Source of the DNA: a virus
IMG/VR virus record: IMGVR_UViG_3300006753_000034
Coordinates: 1 to 31,766 of that record
Strand: one strand, 5' to 3'
DNA: 31,766 nucleotides
Each line of letters begins with the position of its first letter. The stretch's first letter is position 1. The translations under genes were made by a program, and so were the position numbers. The notes beneath the pieces are model-generated. The model was not told where the DNA came from and searched no databases. It saw nothing but the letters and a program-made list of their open reading frames with translations. Shown here piece by piece: positions 18,143 through 24,420 of the stretch.

Positions 18143-19635
18143 AATCCACCTTCTGCCTTTATATTAAAGCTCTTCATTGGACCTTTCGAGCCGTGTAACA
18201 CCTCTCTACCCTCACCAGCACCCAAAGCCATGTACTGTAATGCGTCATGGGGGTGGGAAAACTTGTTCTTGAGAGGCTTATCCTCAAATCTGGCATCACC
18301 AGACACTTGCATCTTGCGATATTGGTAGCCTGACCGGAAACCCTGCCGCAATACCTTGCAAGATGGGTCCAATAAGAAGCCGGGAAGCCCATCAATCATG
18401 CGATTAAGCATCGCCATCACGCTTTCTGTCCTGACAACTGGATCATTTGTGTTGGTGGGCCGAGCAATAATGCCATGCGTCCTCAATATCTGGAACGGAG
18501 TAACCTCATCAGTCTGCGCCCGTTGATCACCGGCTGGATCACCATAGAAATGAAACAAATCAGGAGAAAAACTAGGAAAATTTCTAGAAATTTCAGACTT
18601 AATAGCGTCAGCAAAACGAGCAGTACCCATATCATACGTCACAAGCTCCTTTAATATAAGCCATCGGCCGTTCGGCATCTTCTGTCCGAAGATTGCAGCC
18701 GGGGTTAGCCCGAAATCCATGCCGACATAGATTGCCAAGCCCTCAATCGGCATGATTGCCTCCTTGGCAACATGTACTTCGTCGTTATAAGTGGGGTAAA
18801 CCGTCTTGCCTTCGTCAATAGTACCGAGCCGGTTCATCACATAAACGTCAATCCAGCTTTTTGTCTTACCAAGAATGATCTTATCGTAATAATCAGCCGG
18901 TAAATTACTCACATTCTCCGCATTTTCGCTAATTGAGTAGCCAGTAATCTCTTTACCTGTAACATCAAAGTCCTCTACCATCCCTGCGGGTTGAGTAAAG
19001 AATTTCCAGTCGGCTGGCTTCTGTAACATGAGAGCCTCTTCCCTTGGGATGTACTCAGGGACCGGACTTTCACCCGCCATGATCGGCCACCAGTGGTCGT
19101 CACCCGGAGCATTGGTGTCAGCGATTACCCCATACCAAGATGGACCGCCATCTTTCATGGAAGGGTAACGGCCAACACGCATAGTGCAGCCGTCAACGAC
19201 AGCTTTCGCTACTTCACGCGCCTCATTTACCCAAACGCCCGTAAGATCAAGAGAAAGAAGCTTATCCACATCATCAGGGCGGTCAAGCGCGAGAAATATA
19301 ACCTCAAGTTCACAGTCCCCAATCTTAATCAAGTGGGTGTAAGGAACCGACCAGTTAAATTTTCCGAATACTCTCTCCGGAAACCATTCAAGCCAAGTTT
19401 TTATAGTGGTGGTTTTTAATTGAGGATTGGTATTTCTGATTATCGCCCAACGGGATCGACGTACCCCATCTGATCCAACTTCTTGTTCATTCGCCCTACG
19501 AAATATCTCAACACAACACGCGCTTGAAGTACCAGAGCCAACCGGACCCCGTATGCCACGGAAAAAGCTTTGGTCGAGAAGGAATGAACGAAGGACTTCT
19601 CCAACTGGCTTGTATTTGAAATCATATCCCGCCAT
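18088..19635 (-). CDS. terL: Terminase large subunit (ATPase/nuclease)
   Basis: A 515-residue packaging motor. The P-loop position reads GPVGSGTS (residues 30-37), with Thr36 where the invariant Lys is expected; arginines 26 and 29 lie just before. The Walker B-type strand is GVWVNEAREV (catalytic Glu after Asn). The RNase H-like nuclease half has GMDFGLTPA, FYGDPAGDQRAQTDE and the final HPHDALQYMALG, supplying three acidic residues. It cuts and pumps DNA through the portal. The ATG at 19635 fits homologous starts, although its ribosome site is weak (GTGAG) and the frame extends five codons to a TTG. It overlaps the next gene. Confidence 0.9.
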   Translation of the reverse strand: MAGYDFKYKPVGEVLRSFLLDQSFFRGIRGPVGSGTSSACCVEIFRRANEQEVGSDGVRRSRWAIIRNTNPQLKTTTIKTWLEWFPERVFGKFNWSVPYTHLIKIGDCELEVIFLALDRPDDVDKLLSLDLTGVWVNEAREVAKAVVDGCTMRVGRYPSMKDGGPSWYGVIADTNAPGDDHWWPIMAGESPVPEYIPREEALMLQKPADWKFFTQPAGMVEDFDVTGKEITGYSISENAENVSNLPADYYDKIILGKTKSWIDVYVMNRLGTIDEGKTVYPTYNDEVHVAKEAIMPIEGLAIYVGMDFGLTPAAIFGQKMPNGRWLILKELVTYDMGTARFADAIKSEISRNFPSFSPDLFHFYGDPAGDQRAQTDEVTPFQILRTHGIIARPTNTNDPVVRTESVMAMLNRMIDGLPGFLLDPSCKVLRQGFRSGYQYRKMQVSGDARFEDKPLKNKFSHPHDALQYMALGAGEGREVLHGSKGPMKSFNIKAEGGFWQRQRQSRQRSEGRFGM

Positions 19636-19684
19636 TAATCGCTCACGCAAACTTCAAGTATATGAGCCGAAATGCGAGTATCAT

Positions 19685-19921
19685 TCATTCAACAAGCCTC
19701 CTATCAACTGCTTGCTTGATTGTCTTTTGTCGGGTACGCTCTCCGACACTCTCAATCCACTTGTCCAATTCGTAATCAGACATTTCCCTCCCCTTGGTTC
19801 TATGCTTGTAAAGCCGCCGCAAGATACTGCGAAGGCGGTTTAAATCCTTGTCGCTCAACTCAGCGCAAAAAGAACTCCGGTGGTTGATCGAAAGAACCGC
19901 AGTTTCGGGCAGTGCGTCCAC
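19685..19921 (-). CDS. Small basic protein upstream of terminase (78 aa)
   Basis: The start is a GTG with AGGGAG seven bases upstream, eleven bases after the preceding stop. The 78 residues include a helical, basic core (SDKDLNRLRSILRRLYKHRT) and a second helix ending GERTRQKTIKQAVDRRLV. The combination recalls small phage proteins that precede the large terminase in podovirus genomes, but I cannot name a family. No cysteine pair, signal or membrane segment is present. A packaging or nucleic-acid-binding accessory is possible from charge and context only. Confidence 0.55.
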   Translation of the reverse strand: MDALPETAVLSINHRSSFCAELSDKDLNRLRSILRRLYKHRTKGREMSDYELDKWIESVGERTRQKTIKQAVDRRLVE

Positions 19922-19932
19922 GCCAGAACTCC

Positions 19933-20265
19933 CTATTTCTTTTTAGACTTACCGCCAACCGCCTTCTTCGCGGCACTCATAGCTTTGTCTGCAAGAGAAG
20001 CCGTTTCATTGGCCGCATCAGCCTTGGCAGTCGCAGCCTTGGCTTCATCATTGGCCTTGGCGGCAACCTTCTTAGTCTCACCAACTGCTTTAGCCTTCGC
20101 CTTCTCATCAGCCCGAGCAGCAACGCCAGCCAAAGCATCATCAAGCGACTTCTCAATGCTGTCCAACTTGCCAGCAATTGCCTCAATATGAGAACTGCCA
20201 TCCATCGACTTGTGAAGCCGACGACTTAATTTAACCATCCGTTTAGTAAGCGATCCTGCTTGCAT
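19933..20265 (-). CDS. Ala/Lys-rich coiled-coil protein (110 aa)
   Basis: A 110-residue protein starting MQAGSLTKRMVKLSRRLHKS; the ATG has GGAG six bases upstream, while the longer open frame has no ribosome site. After residue 30 it is one long Ala/Lys/Glu/Asp helix (DEKAKAKAVGETKKVAAKAN) ending in a lysine cluster GGKSKKK. Such low-complexity, alanine-lysine coiled coils in phage late regions can bind DNA or act as structural spacers. No family is recognised. A terminator and a copy of the 13-mer repeat lie just upstream, so it may be the first gene of a transcript that continues into the terminase. Confidence 0.6.
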   Translation of the reverse strand: MQAGSLTKRMVKLSRRLHKSMDGSSHIEAIAGKLDSIEKSLDDALAGVAARADEKAKAKAVGETKKVAAKANDEAKAATAKADAANETASLADKAMSAAKKAVGGKSKKK

Positions 20266-20275
20266 AACTTTCTCC

Positions 20276-20302
20276 AAAAAAAATGACCTCCAAAAGAAGG
20301 CC
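20276..20302 (-). terminator. Hairpin plus T8 tract upstream of the coiled-coil gene
   Basis: On the leftward strand GGCCTTC-TTTT-GGAGGTC pairs over seven positions (two G-U pairs in RNA) and is followed by CA and eight U. It shares AAAAAAAATGACCT (plus strand) with the terminator before the capsid gene. The ribosome site of the 110-aa gene follows immediately. Confidence 0.55.
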
Positions 20303-20328
20303 AACCATTACACACCAATCATAAGTGT

Positions 20329-20341
20329 TCAACGCACAAAA
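20329..20341 (-). repeat. 13-mer repeat copy 3
   Basis: TCAACGCACAAAA; with flanks it can also form a weak GTGTT/AACAC hairpin. It overlaps the stop codon of the 63-aa gene and lies 64 bp upstream of the 110-aa gene's start. Confidence 0.55.
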
Positions 20342-20520
20342 CACTTCCCCTGCAACTGTGCAGTTCTCTCGCAAAGCTTCTCAAACACATGAGCATCCTT
20401 CGTGCCAATGCCATGCACCACAGCACGATCAATAAGCCCATGCTCCCGCATCAGCCTTGCCAACTCTTCCGCAGCAAACCGAACTTCATCCGGAACCGCA
20501 GGCTTAACAACCCGTAACAT
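20329..20520 (-). CDS. Hypothetical small protein (63 aa)
   Basis: The frame extends to an ATG at 20544, but that start has no ribosome site; the ATG at 20520 has GGTGA four bases upstream and lies ten bases after the preceding stop. The 63 residues contain a helix DEVRFAAEELARLMREHGL and end in the codons that form the 13-mer repeat. I do not recognise a family. Position between small and large terminase suggests a late gene. Confidence 0.5.
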   Translation of the reverse strand: MLRVVKPAVPDEVRFAAEELARLMREHGLIDRAVVHGIGTKDAHVFEKLCERTAQLQGKCFVR

Positions 20521-20530
20521 AACATCACCA

Positions 20531-20695
20531 CTACCTCTCACCATTCAATGCTTTGTCTGCAAGCATCGCATAAAACTCAACACCCTCACTAACCCGCGCA
20601 GTGTCCCTGATCTCTTCCAACGCACCACGAAGAACCCTAATCTGCTCCTCCGCTACATCTAACTGATCACTCAATGACCTTGCAACCGTCTCCAA
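20531..20695 (-). CDS. Short coiled-coil protein (about 54 aa)
   Basis: A short open frame with clear heptad spacing (LSDQLDVAEEQIRVLRGALE) and a tail FYAMLADKALNGER typical of real small phage proteins. The start is uncertain: TTG at 20695 keeps the whole heptad run, TTG at 20674 is shorter, and GTG at 20707 is also possible; none has a strong ribosome site. The stop lies ten bases before the preferred start of the next gene. Function unknown. Confidence 0.45.
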   Translation of the reverse strand: METVARSLSDQLDVAEEQIRVLRGALEEIRDTARVSEGVEFYAMLADKALNGER

Positions 20696-20915
20696 AACAA
20701 ACCCCACAGCAAAAAAAATATTTCAAACACTCCAATCCATATAACACAGGAGTAAAGAATAAGTGAAGAACCTTTCTGGGAAAAATTGGGTGGATGGGAC
20801 ATATACTCGCAAGGCCAGGTAGTTTTTTAACCCCTCCTTCCGCCTAGCGTTGCACATCACTACAAGCTCACCCGAGGTTCGCTTACCGTTCGATCAGCCT
20901 CAACGAACATCTCAC
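20696..20915. other. Intergenic stretch after the small terminase
   Basis: About 220 bp between the end of the small terminase gene and the short coiled-coil gene. I see no convincing gene, tRNA or terminator. On the minus strand a TTCACT and TTATAT pair 17 bp apart (about 20738-20766) is a weak promoter candidate. Confidence 0.35.
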
Positions 20916-21344
20916 TCAGCCTAGATCAATACTGATCTTTATGTCGCCTTGGACCGAGTGTTGTTTACGTTCTGGTGGCTTAAAGCCAATCCTATCTAGG
21001 ATGCTATCACTTGCCTGCAGCTTCACATACTCAGACCGACCTGACTTAGCTAATTGAACCAGAGAATTAGACGCTACAACACCGGCAAGACTTAACTTCT
21101 CACCAATCTCCTTTTGTATAATCTCCTGCACATAAGGATCAGCGAGTGCTTGGCTCACACTTACCCTGTTGCAATTCAGTGCGTTAGCTGTAGCAGTAGG
21201 GCCATCGCCGGTAGTTATATAATGATCAATGATCTTCTTCCGGAGCGGGGTTAATTGCTTCCTGCGTGTCTCTGCTGCTTGAGGCTTAGTGAGGAATCCT
21301 GGCTTGTTATTATCTCTGTATGCTTTGGGGTTTTCTTTGGTCAT
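20916..21344 (-). CDS. terS: Terminase small subunit
   Basis: A 142-residue protein with the usual small-terminase layout: a basic N-terminus, a helix-turn-helix (residues about 34-70, GDGPTATANALNCNRVSVSQ then ALADPYVQEII), and a C-terminal helical part SEYVKLQASDSILDRIGFKP, the 'vklqAa..iLdr.G' segment common in these proteins. It binds the packaging site and loads the large subunit. Unusually it is separated from terL by four small genes. The ATG has GAGG eight bases upstream. It is the first gene of the leftward late module. Confidence 0.75.
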   Translation of the reverse strand: MTKENPKAYRDNNKPGFLTKPQAAETRRKQLTPLRKKIIDHYITTGDGPTATANALNCNRVSVSQALADPYVQEIIQKEIGEKLSLAGVVASNSLVQLAKSGRSEYVKLQASDSILDRIGFKPPERKQHSVQGDIKISIDLG

Positions 21345-21431
21345 TCAACAACCTCTTTTCTTTGTTCCTTCTCTTGCTTGTCGCTTGTTGGGTGTATCTC
21401 TTTCCCCCTCTTTACTCCCCCTCTGGGGGAT

Positions 21432-21473
21432 AGATAAGGGGGATTTGAAATCCTTGTCAACGCACAAAACACC
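21432..21473 (-). promoter_or_regulatory. Candidate late promoter with 13-mer repeat copy 4
   Basis: The fourth TCAACGCACAAAA (21457-21469) is followed on the minus strand by a perfect TTGACA (-35, 21460-21455) and, after 17 bases, TTATCT as a poor -10. It lies 113 bp upstream of the small terminase start. The leader downstream can form GGATTT/AAATCC and CCCCC/GGGGG hairpins. Confidence 0.5.
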
Positions 21474-21549
21474 TGTATGAGACAGCCTTACTGCCCTTCT
21501 TTCTGCTATGTAGTTGATAATGCTTATTGTTTATGTTGGGGATAAGTCC

Positions 21550-21593
21550 AACCAAAAGGGATCATGCTTGTAACCCGCAGTCTACGATCCCTT
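21550..21593 (-). terminator. Terminator of the inverted decayed gene copy
   Basis: On the leftward transcript AAGGGATCGT pairs with ATGATCCCTT (one G-U pair) around a loop containing GCGGGTTAC, followed by four U. It is the inverted relative of the rightward terminator at 22680-22720, with stem changes that keep pairing. Confidence 0.55.
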
Positions 21594-21606
21594 GTCGGGT
21601 GTTGGG

Positions 21607-22013
21607 TCACGAAGCTAACTCAGCATACGGCACTCCGTTCGGCAGCATTATTCTGATCATCCTTGCTGGCAGGGATTGTCGGGCTTGCGAATAGTAATCC
21701 AGCCATCATTCAGTCCTCCGTAGTCCGATCCGCAGAGGCATCCAGCCAAGGCATCGGATCTTGTTGATCTCATCAACACGCCCCGCCTTGGCGCTGATGT
21801 CTTACTTGTCGCTCATCGGGGTGGCCCATGTGCATCACCTTATGAGTTCTTCTCTGCCTTCCTGCTAATTGCTGAGGGTCACATTGAAGAGGCAATCATT
21901 GGAGAATTGTAAGGAAGCGAATGCCCAACGTCGAACCACTGGCTCATTAAAGCGAAGCGTTCCACCGTCTTTTTTGTCGAGGATTTTGGGAATTTCCTAA
22001 AAGTCTTGGTCAT
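21607..22013 (-). pseudogene. Inverted, decayed copy of the 22261-22662 gene
   Basis: Read on the minus strand, this stretch aligns end to end with the intact gene at 22261-22662: ATGACCAAGACTTTT against ATGCCTAAGACTTTT at the start; CAAAATCCTCGACAAAAAAG, CCCCGATGAGCGACAA, TGCTGCCGAACGGA inside; and AGCTTCGTGACCCAACAC against AGCTTCGTAACCCAACAC at the end. Small deletions near the fifth codon and in the TTACAATTCT region shift the frame, and in-frame stops follow; the ATG frame ends after about 44 codons. Homology continues into the leader and the terminator. By eye roughly two thirds of positions match. It is a pseudogene or a sequence now kept for a non-coding role. Confidence 0.85.
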
Positions 22014-22032
22014 AAGAGAGATGTACTAACCT

Positions 22033-22054
22033 GTTGGTTAAAGTTGAGGATCGA
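22033..22054. repeat. Left arm of perfect 22-bp inverted repeat
   Basis: Starts GTTGGTTAAAGTTGAGG and is the exact reverse complement of 22225-22246. It is the leader of the decayed copy and is far better conserved than the coding part. Weaker arm similarity continues inward (TGACTACTTTGTAG against TGACTTCTTTGTGG). Confidence 0.9.
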
Positions 22055-22073
22055 GCCTACAAAGTAGTCATTG

Positions 22074-22121
22074 CCACCACAAGGGTAAATGCACTGGCCT
22101 TCGGCCAGCCCTTGGTGGTGG
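22074..22121. other. Long nested hairpin between the inverted arms
   Basis: CCACCACAAGGG (22074-22085) pairs with CCCTTGGTGGTGG (22109-22121) with one bulged base; inside, CTGGCC (22094-22099) pairs with GGCCAG (22103-22108) around TTC. Both strands can fold. There is no U-tract, so it is not a classical terminator. It could be a structured RNA element or an origin-type stem-loop. Confidence 0.7.
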
Positions 22122-22125
22122 TTAG

Positions 22126-22203
22126 TATGGGGTCACGCCTATGGGGTCACGCCGTGGGCGTGACACTCTTTGTAATACGTGGGCGTGACACTCTTTGTAA
22201 TAC
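22126..22203. repeat. Iteron-like tandem repeats (2 x 14 bp and 2 x 25 bp)
   Basis: TATGGGGTCACGCC is repeated perfectly at 22126-22139 and 22140-22153. It is followed by two perfect 25-bp copies (22154-22178 and 22179-22203) beginning GTGGGCGTGACACTC and ending TTTGTAATAC. The cores GTCACGCC and GGCGTGAC are reverse complements, so four sites occur, two in each orientation. At the junction (22146-22164) they form an 8-bp-arm palindrome. This arrangement suits a replication origin or a multi-site operator for a dimeric protein. Confidence 0.8.
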
Positions 22204-22224
22204 ACTGACTTCTTTGTGGACGGA

Positions 22225-22246
22225 TCGATCCTCAACTTTAACCAAC
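22225..22246. repeat. Right arm of perfect 22-bp inverted repeat
   Basis: TCGATCCTCAACTTTAACC and the next three bases; exact reverse complement of 22033-22054, immediately before the ribosome site of the intact gene. Its conservation in both arms suggests a regulatory or 5'-leader function. Confidence 0.9.
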
Positions 22247-22260
22247 TAGGAGTACATCTA

Positions 22261-22662
22261 ATGCCTAAGACTTTTGAAAATATCACCAAAATCCTCGACA
22301 AAAAAGACGCCTCCACTTGGGTTAAATCTCAGATGGTTCGGGCAGTCGCTTACAATTCTTTCAATGATTACCTCTACAATGTGAAGCAATTAGAGGAAGG
22401 CAAAGAAGAACTGGTGATGCACGAAGCATCCCCGATGAGCGACAAACAATTGTTAGACATCATCACCAAGACGGAACGTGCCGATGAGCAAGCTCCGGAG
22501 TTCTTGGCTGTCTACCATGCGGCTCAAGTGGACTACGAAGTCATCAACGATGGCTTCAAGTATTACCATCCGGAAGACCCGGACAATCCCAAAGCCAGCA
22601 AGGCTGCTCAGAATAAAGGGTCTGCTGCCGAACGGATTGCCGAGCTTCTTAAAGCTTCGTAA
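22261..22662 (+). CDS. Hypothetical early protein with inverted pseudogene partner (133 aa)
   Basis: The ATG at 22261 has AGGAG eight bases upstream; the frame is open 15 codons further but through the conserved leader. The protein starts MPKTFENITKILDKKDASTW, is acidic and helix-rich, has no cysteine, signal or membrane segment, and ends in an Ala/Lys helix. I recognise no family. It is the first gene of the rightward module and has its own terminator at 22680. A decayed inverted copy with leader and terminator lies at 21550-22072. Single-gene transcription and the elaborate upstream region suggest an abundant early product; what it does is unknown. Confidence 0.7.
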   Translation: MPKTFENITKILDKKDASTWVKSQMVRAVAYNSFNDYLYNVKQLEEGKEELVMHEASPMSDKQLLDIITKTERADEQAPEFLAVYHAAQVDYEVINDGFKYYHPEDPDNPKASKAAQNKGSAAERIAELLKAS

Positions 22663-22679
22663 CCCAACACTCTCCTCCG

Positions 22680-22720
22680 AAAGGGATCGTAGCCTACGGG
22701 TTACGGTCCCTTTTTCTTTG
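22680..22720 (+). terminator. Strong intrinsic terminator
   Basis: AAAGGGATCGTA pairs with TACGGTCCCTTT (12 bp, one G-U) around a ten-base loop and runs into TTTTT. It follows the 133-aa gene by 17 bases. Confidence 0.85.
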
Positions 22721-22761
22721 ACATATACCCAACCGACGCAGAAAGAAGGGGAGTTTTAATT

Positions 22762-23007
22762 ATGAATTATGTGACTGTTGTTATCGTTGCTTGCATAGCG
22801 TTGCACTTAACAATGAGTAAGGTGGCTGACATCGAAGAAGCTACCGATGGTGGCTACATTATCAGTGCCATCGAAGGTTATACATTCGATGCTCAATGCC
22901 AGTATCCAAGCTGGTACTTCGAAGAACTTAACGTGGTTAAGATGTATAATATTGTACGTCATGTGCAGCCTTGTCTCTTACCCCATCAAATCTATGAGGA
23001 TCAGTGA
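22762..23007 (+). CDS. Small protein with N-terminal hydrophobic segment (81 aa)
   Basis: The ATG has GGGGAG eight bases upstream. Residues about 3-17 (YVTVVIVACIALHLT) form a hydrophobic segment with little charge before it, either a membrane anchor or an uncleaved signal. The rest is acidic with aromatic residues (YPSWYFEELNVVKMYNIV) and two cysteines (CQYP and PCLL). I know no family. It is followed immediately by the next gene (TGA then ATG), so the pair is co-translated. A role at the host membrane during early infection is inference. Confidence 0.6.
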   Translation: MNYVTVVIVACIALHLTMSKVADIEEATDGGYIISAIEGYTFDAQCQYPSWYFEELNVVKMYNIVRHVQPCLLPHQIYEDQ

Positions 23008-23238
23008 ATGACTGACAAAGAACAGATCAAATCCCTCACGTTAAAGGTGGCTCAACTTACGATGCGCCTTGATAAACTCGAAGCCTTTATCGTTACCGAT
23101 CATCCTCATTGGTGCGATCCTCTTGATAATATCCCTCAAATTCTTACCGAAGATACGCTTATTGATACAGTAATAAGCGTGGTCAATACCAAATTCTATA
23201 TCAGTTCTCGCATTGAACTTGAAAGGAATGGAAGTTGA
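23008..23238 (+). CDS. Hypothetical protein with N-terminal coiled coil (76 aa)
   Basis: It begins directly after the stop of the membrane-type gene. Residues about 5-28 show heptads (IKSLTLKVAQLTMRLDKLEA), implying oligomerisation. The rest has no recognisable motif. The stop overlaps a TTG that opens the next short frame. Function unknown. Confidence 0.55.
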   Translation: MTDKEQIKSLTLKVAQLTMRLDKLEAFIVTDHPHWCDPLDNIPQILTEDTLIDTVISVVNTKFYISSRIELERNGS

Positions 23239-23411
23239 CTGATCTTCAACTTGAAACCATCAAGCATAAGCATACCCAATCAGATCAAGGTGTCTCGCTT
23301 GAAGAATTTATCGCCACATCCCAACCAACAATAGGATGTGATGATGCTGTCGCTATACAGTGGTGCGGAATGTGGCTCTGCATTGAAACCGATGGCTATT
23401 GTCACACATAG
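23235..23411 (+). CDS. Short TTG-start protein (58 aa)
   Basis: A 58-codon frame opening with TTG that overlaps the preceding stop (TTGA), with AAGGA seven bases upstream. The translation starts MTDLQLETIKHKHTQSDQGV and contains four cysteines in its second half (IGCDD, QWCGMWLCIE, YCHT), possibly metal binding. It fills an otherwise empty gap between co-oriented genes and ends 11 bases before the DUF932-like gene. I recognise no family; the unusual start keeps the confidence moderate. Confidence 0.5.
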   Translation: MTDLQLETIKHKHTQSDQGVSLEEFIATSQPTIGCDDAVAIQWCGMWLCIETDGYCHT

Positions 23412-23422
23412 GAGCAAAGATT

Positions 23423-24349
23423 GTGAACTTTATAAATTCAACAACCATTGACGACATCGACTTGTCGGCTATGGATTTCCCGGTGGAACTGCAAGACATT
23501 TTCACTGAGCGTCCCGGCAAAGCTTGGATGTCTAACACTAAAACATATACTGCCGTCAGTCGTGACCGAGCGCAAGCGGTGGTGCGTACTGATACGCATG
23601 AAGTCTTAGGCGTACATGGTGGGCGGTATGCTCTCCGATCCTTCAACGATAACGCTGGTCGTATGATCGAAGCGTTAAAGGAAAGCGACATTGATCTGGC
23701 TGATGTGACAGGCAAGATCGAAGTCTTTGAAGGTGGCCGCAAGCTCAAGGCTGAACTGATCCTACCTAAACACGCCATCGAACCAGCCATCGGTGACATC
23801 ACACAGCTACGCTTTAAGATGTGGGATAGCTATGATGGTACGTTTGCCAGCCAGCATATCCTTGAAGGCTATCGCTTGTGGTGTCTCAACGGGTGTACCT
23901 CTCGTAACTTTGCACTCAAGGCACACCAGAAGCACACCAAGCAGATCACGGGTGACTTCCAGATGGAAGCTGCGGTCAACAAAATGAACGTAGCTATGCT
24001 TGCCTTCCATGAAAGGGAGGACGAGTTCAGAAGGTGGATCGCCCAACCTGTCCAGCGTGAGGAAGTACAGGATATGTATACCCGAACGCTGGCTCTATCA
24101 CCCCGCCCATCCAAGCCTGATAACGTCAGCGATAAGGTGTTGGATAACCTCATGCAACTGTTCGATAGTGAACAGCGTAATGTATGGGGAGCATACAACG
24201 CAGCGACAGCGTGGGCCTCACACCCTGAGACTAAGGGCAAGGCATACAACGTCGAGCGTACCCGTGAGGGTAAGGTATCCTCCATGCTACGAGGTAAGCA
24301 CTGGCTTGAACTGGAGAGGGCAGACAATGACATCGTAACCGCAGCATAA
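23423..24349 (+). CDS. DUF932-family protein
   Basis: A 308-residue protein. The start is a GTG with AGGAG eight bases upstream. The stretch from the N-terminal third, DTHEVLGVHGGRYALRSFND, followed by a strand-rich middle (VFEGGRKLKAELILPKHAI) and then SQHILEGYRLWCLNGCTSRN, matches the layout of DUF932 (phage/plasmid-like) proteins, found on phages and plasmids and of unknown biochemical role. The C-terminal part (NVWGAYNAATAWASHP with later AYNVERTREGKVSSML) is also typical. It ends before a terminator. It is often found near recombination genes, but no activity can be assigned. Confidence 0.8.
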   Translation: MNFINSTTIDDIDLSAMDFPVELQDIFTERPGKAWMSNTKTYTAVSRDRAQAVVRTDTHEVLGVHGGRYALRSFNDNAGRMIEALKESDIDLADVTGKIEVFEGGRKLKAELILPKHAIEPAIGDITQLRFKMWDSYDGTFASQHILEGYRLWCLNGCTSRNFALKAHQKHTKQITGDFQMEAAVNKMNVAMLAFHEREDEFRRWIAQPVQREEVQDMYTRTLALSPRPSKPDNVSDKVLDNLMQLFDSEQRNVWGAYNAATAWASHPETKGKAYNVERTREGKVSSMLRGKHWLELERADNDIVTAA

Positions 24350-24372
24350 TTCCTCCCCACTCCATTAAACTC

Positions 24373-24415
24373 GGGGGCTTGGTCTTTAGTATCGGATCAA
24401 GTCCCCATTTTTTTT
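24373..24415 (+). terminator. Intrinsic terminator after the DUF932-like gene
   Basis: GGGGGCTTG pairs with CAAGTCCCC (one G-U) around a 16-base loop, followed by A and eight T. Confidence 0.85.
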
Positions 24416-24420
24416 GTGAA

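Noticed and set aside
19262-19270. Perfect DnaA box TTATCCACA
   Set aside because: A single 9-mer inside the terminase coding sequence with no companions; not evidence for an origin.
20775-20834. 19-codon plus-strand frame with GTG start after AGGAG (VKNLSGKNWVDGTYTRKAR)
   Set aside because: Very short, opposite in direction to its neighbours, and no further support; possibly a gene remnant.
20830-20910. tRNA gene in the gap after terS
   Set aside because: A GGTTCG string suggests a T-arm, but no acceptor or anticodon stem can be formed around it.
21533-21694. 53-codon plus-strand frame with ATG at 21533
   Set aside because: It has no ribosome site and lies across the terminator and 3' end of the decayed inverted gene copy, which explains the sequence better.
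22126-22203. CRISPR-like tandem repeats
   Set aside because: The repeats are directly adjacent with no spacers, and no cas gene is present; iterons or operators fit better.
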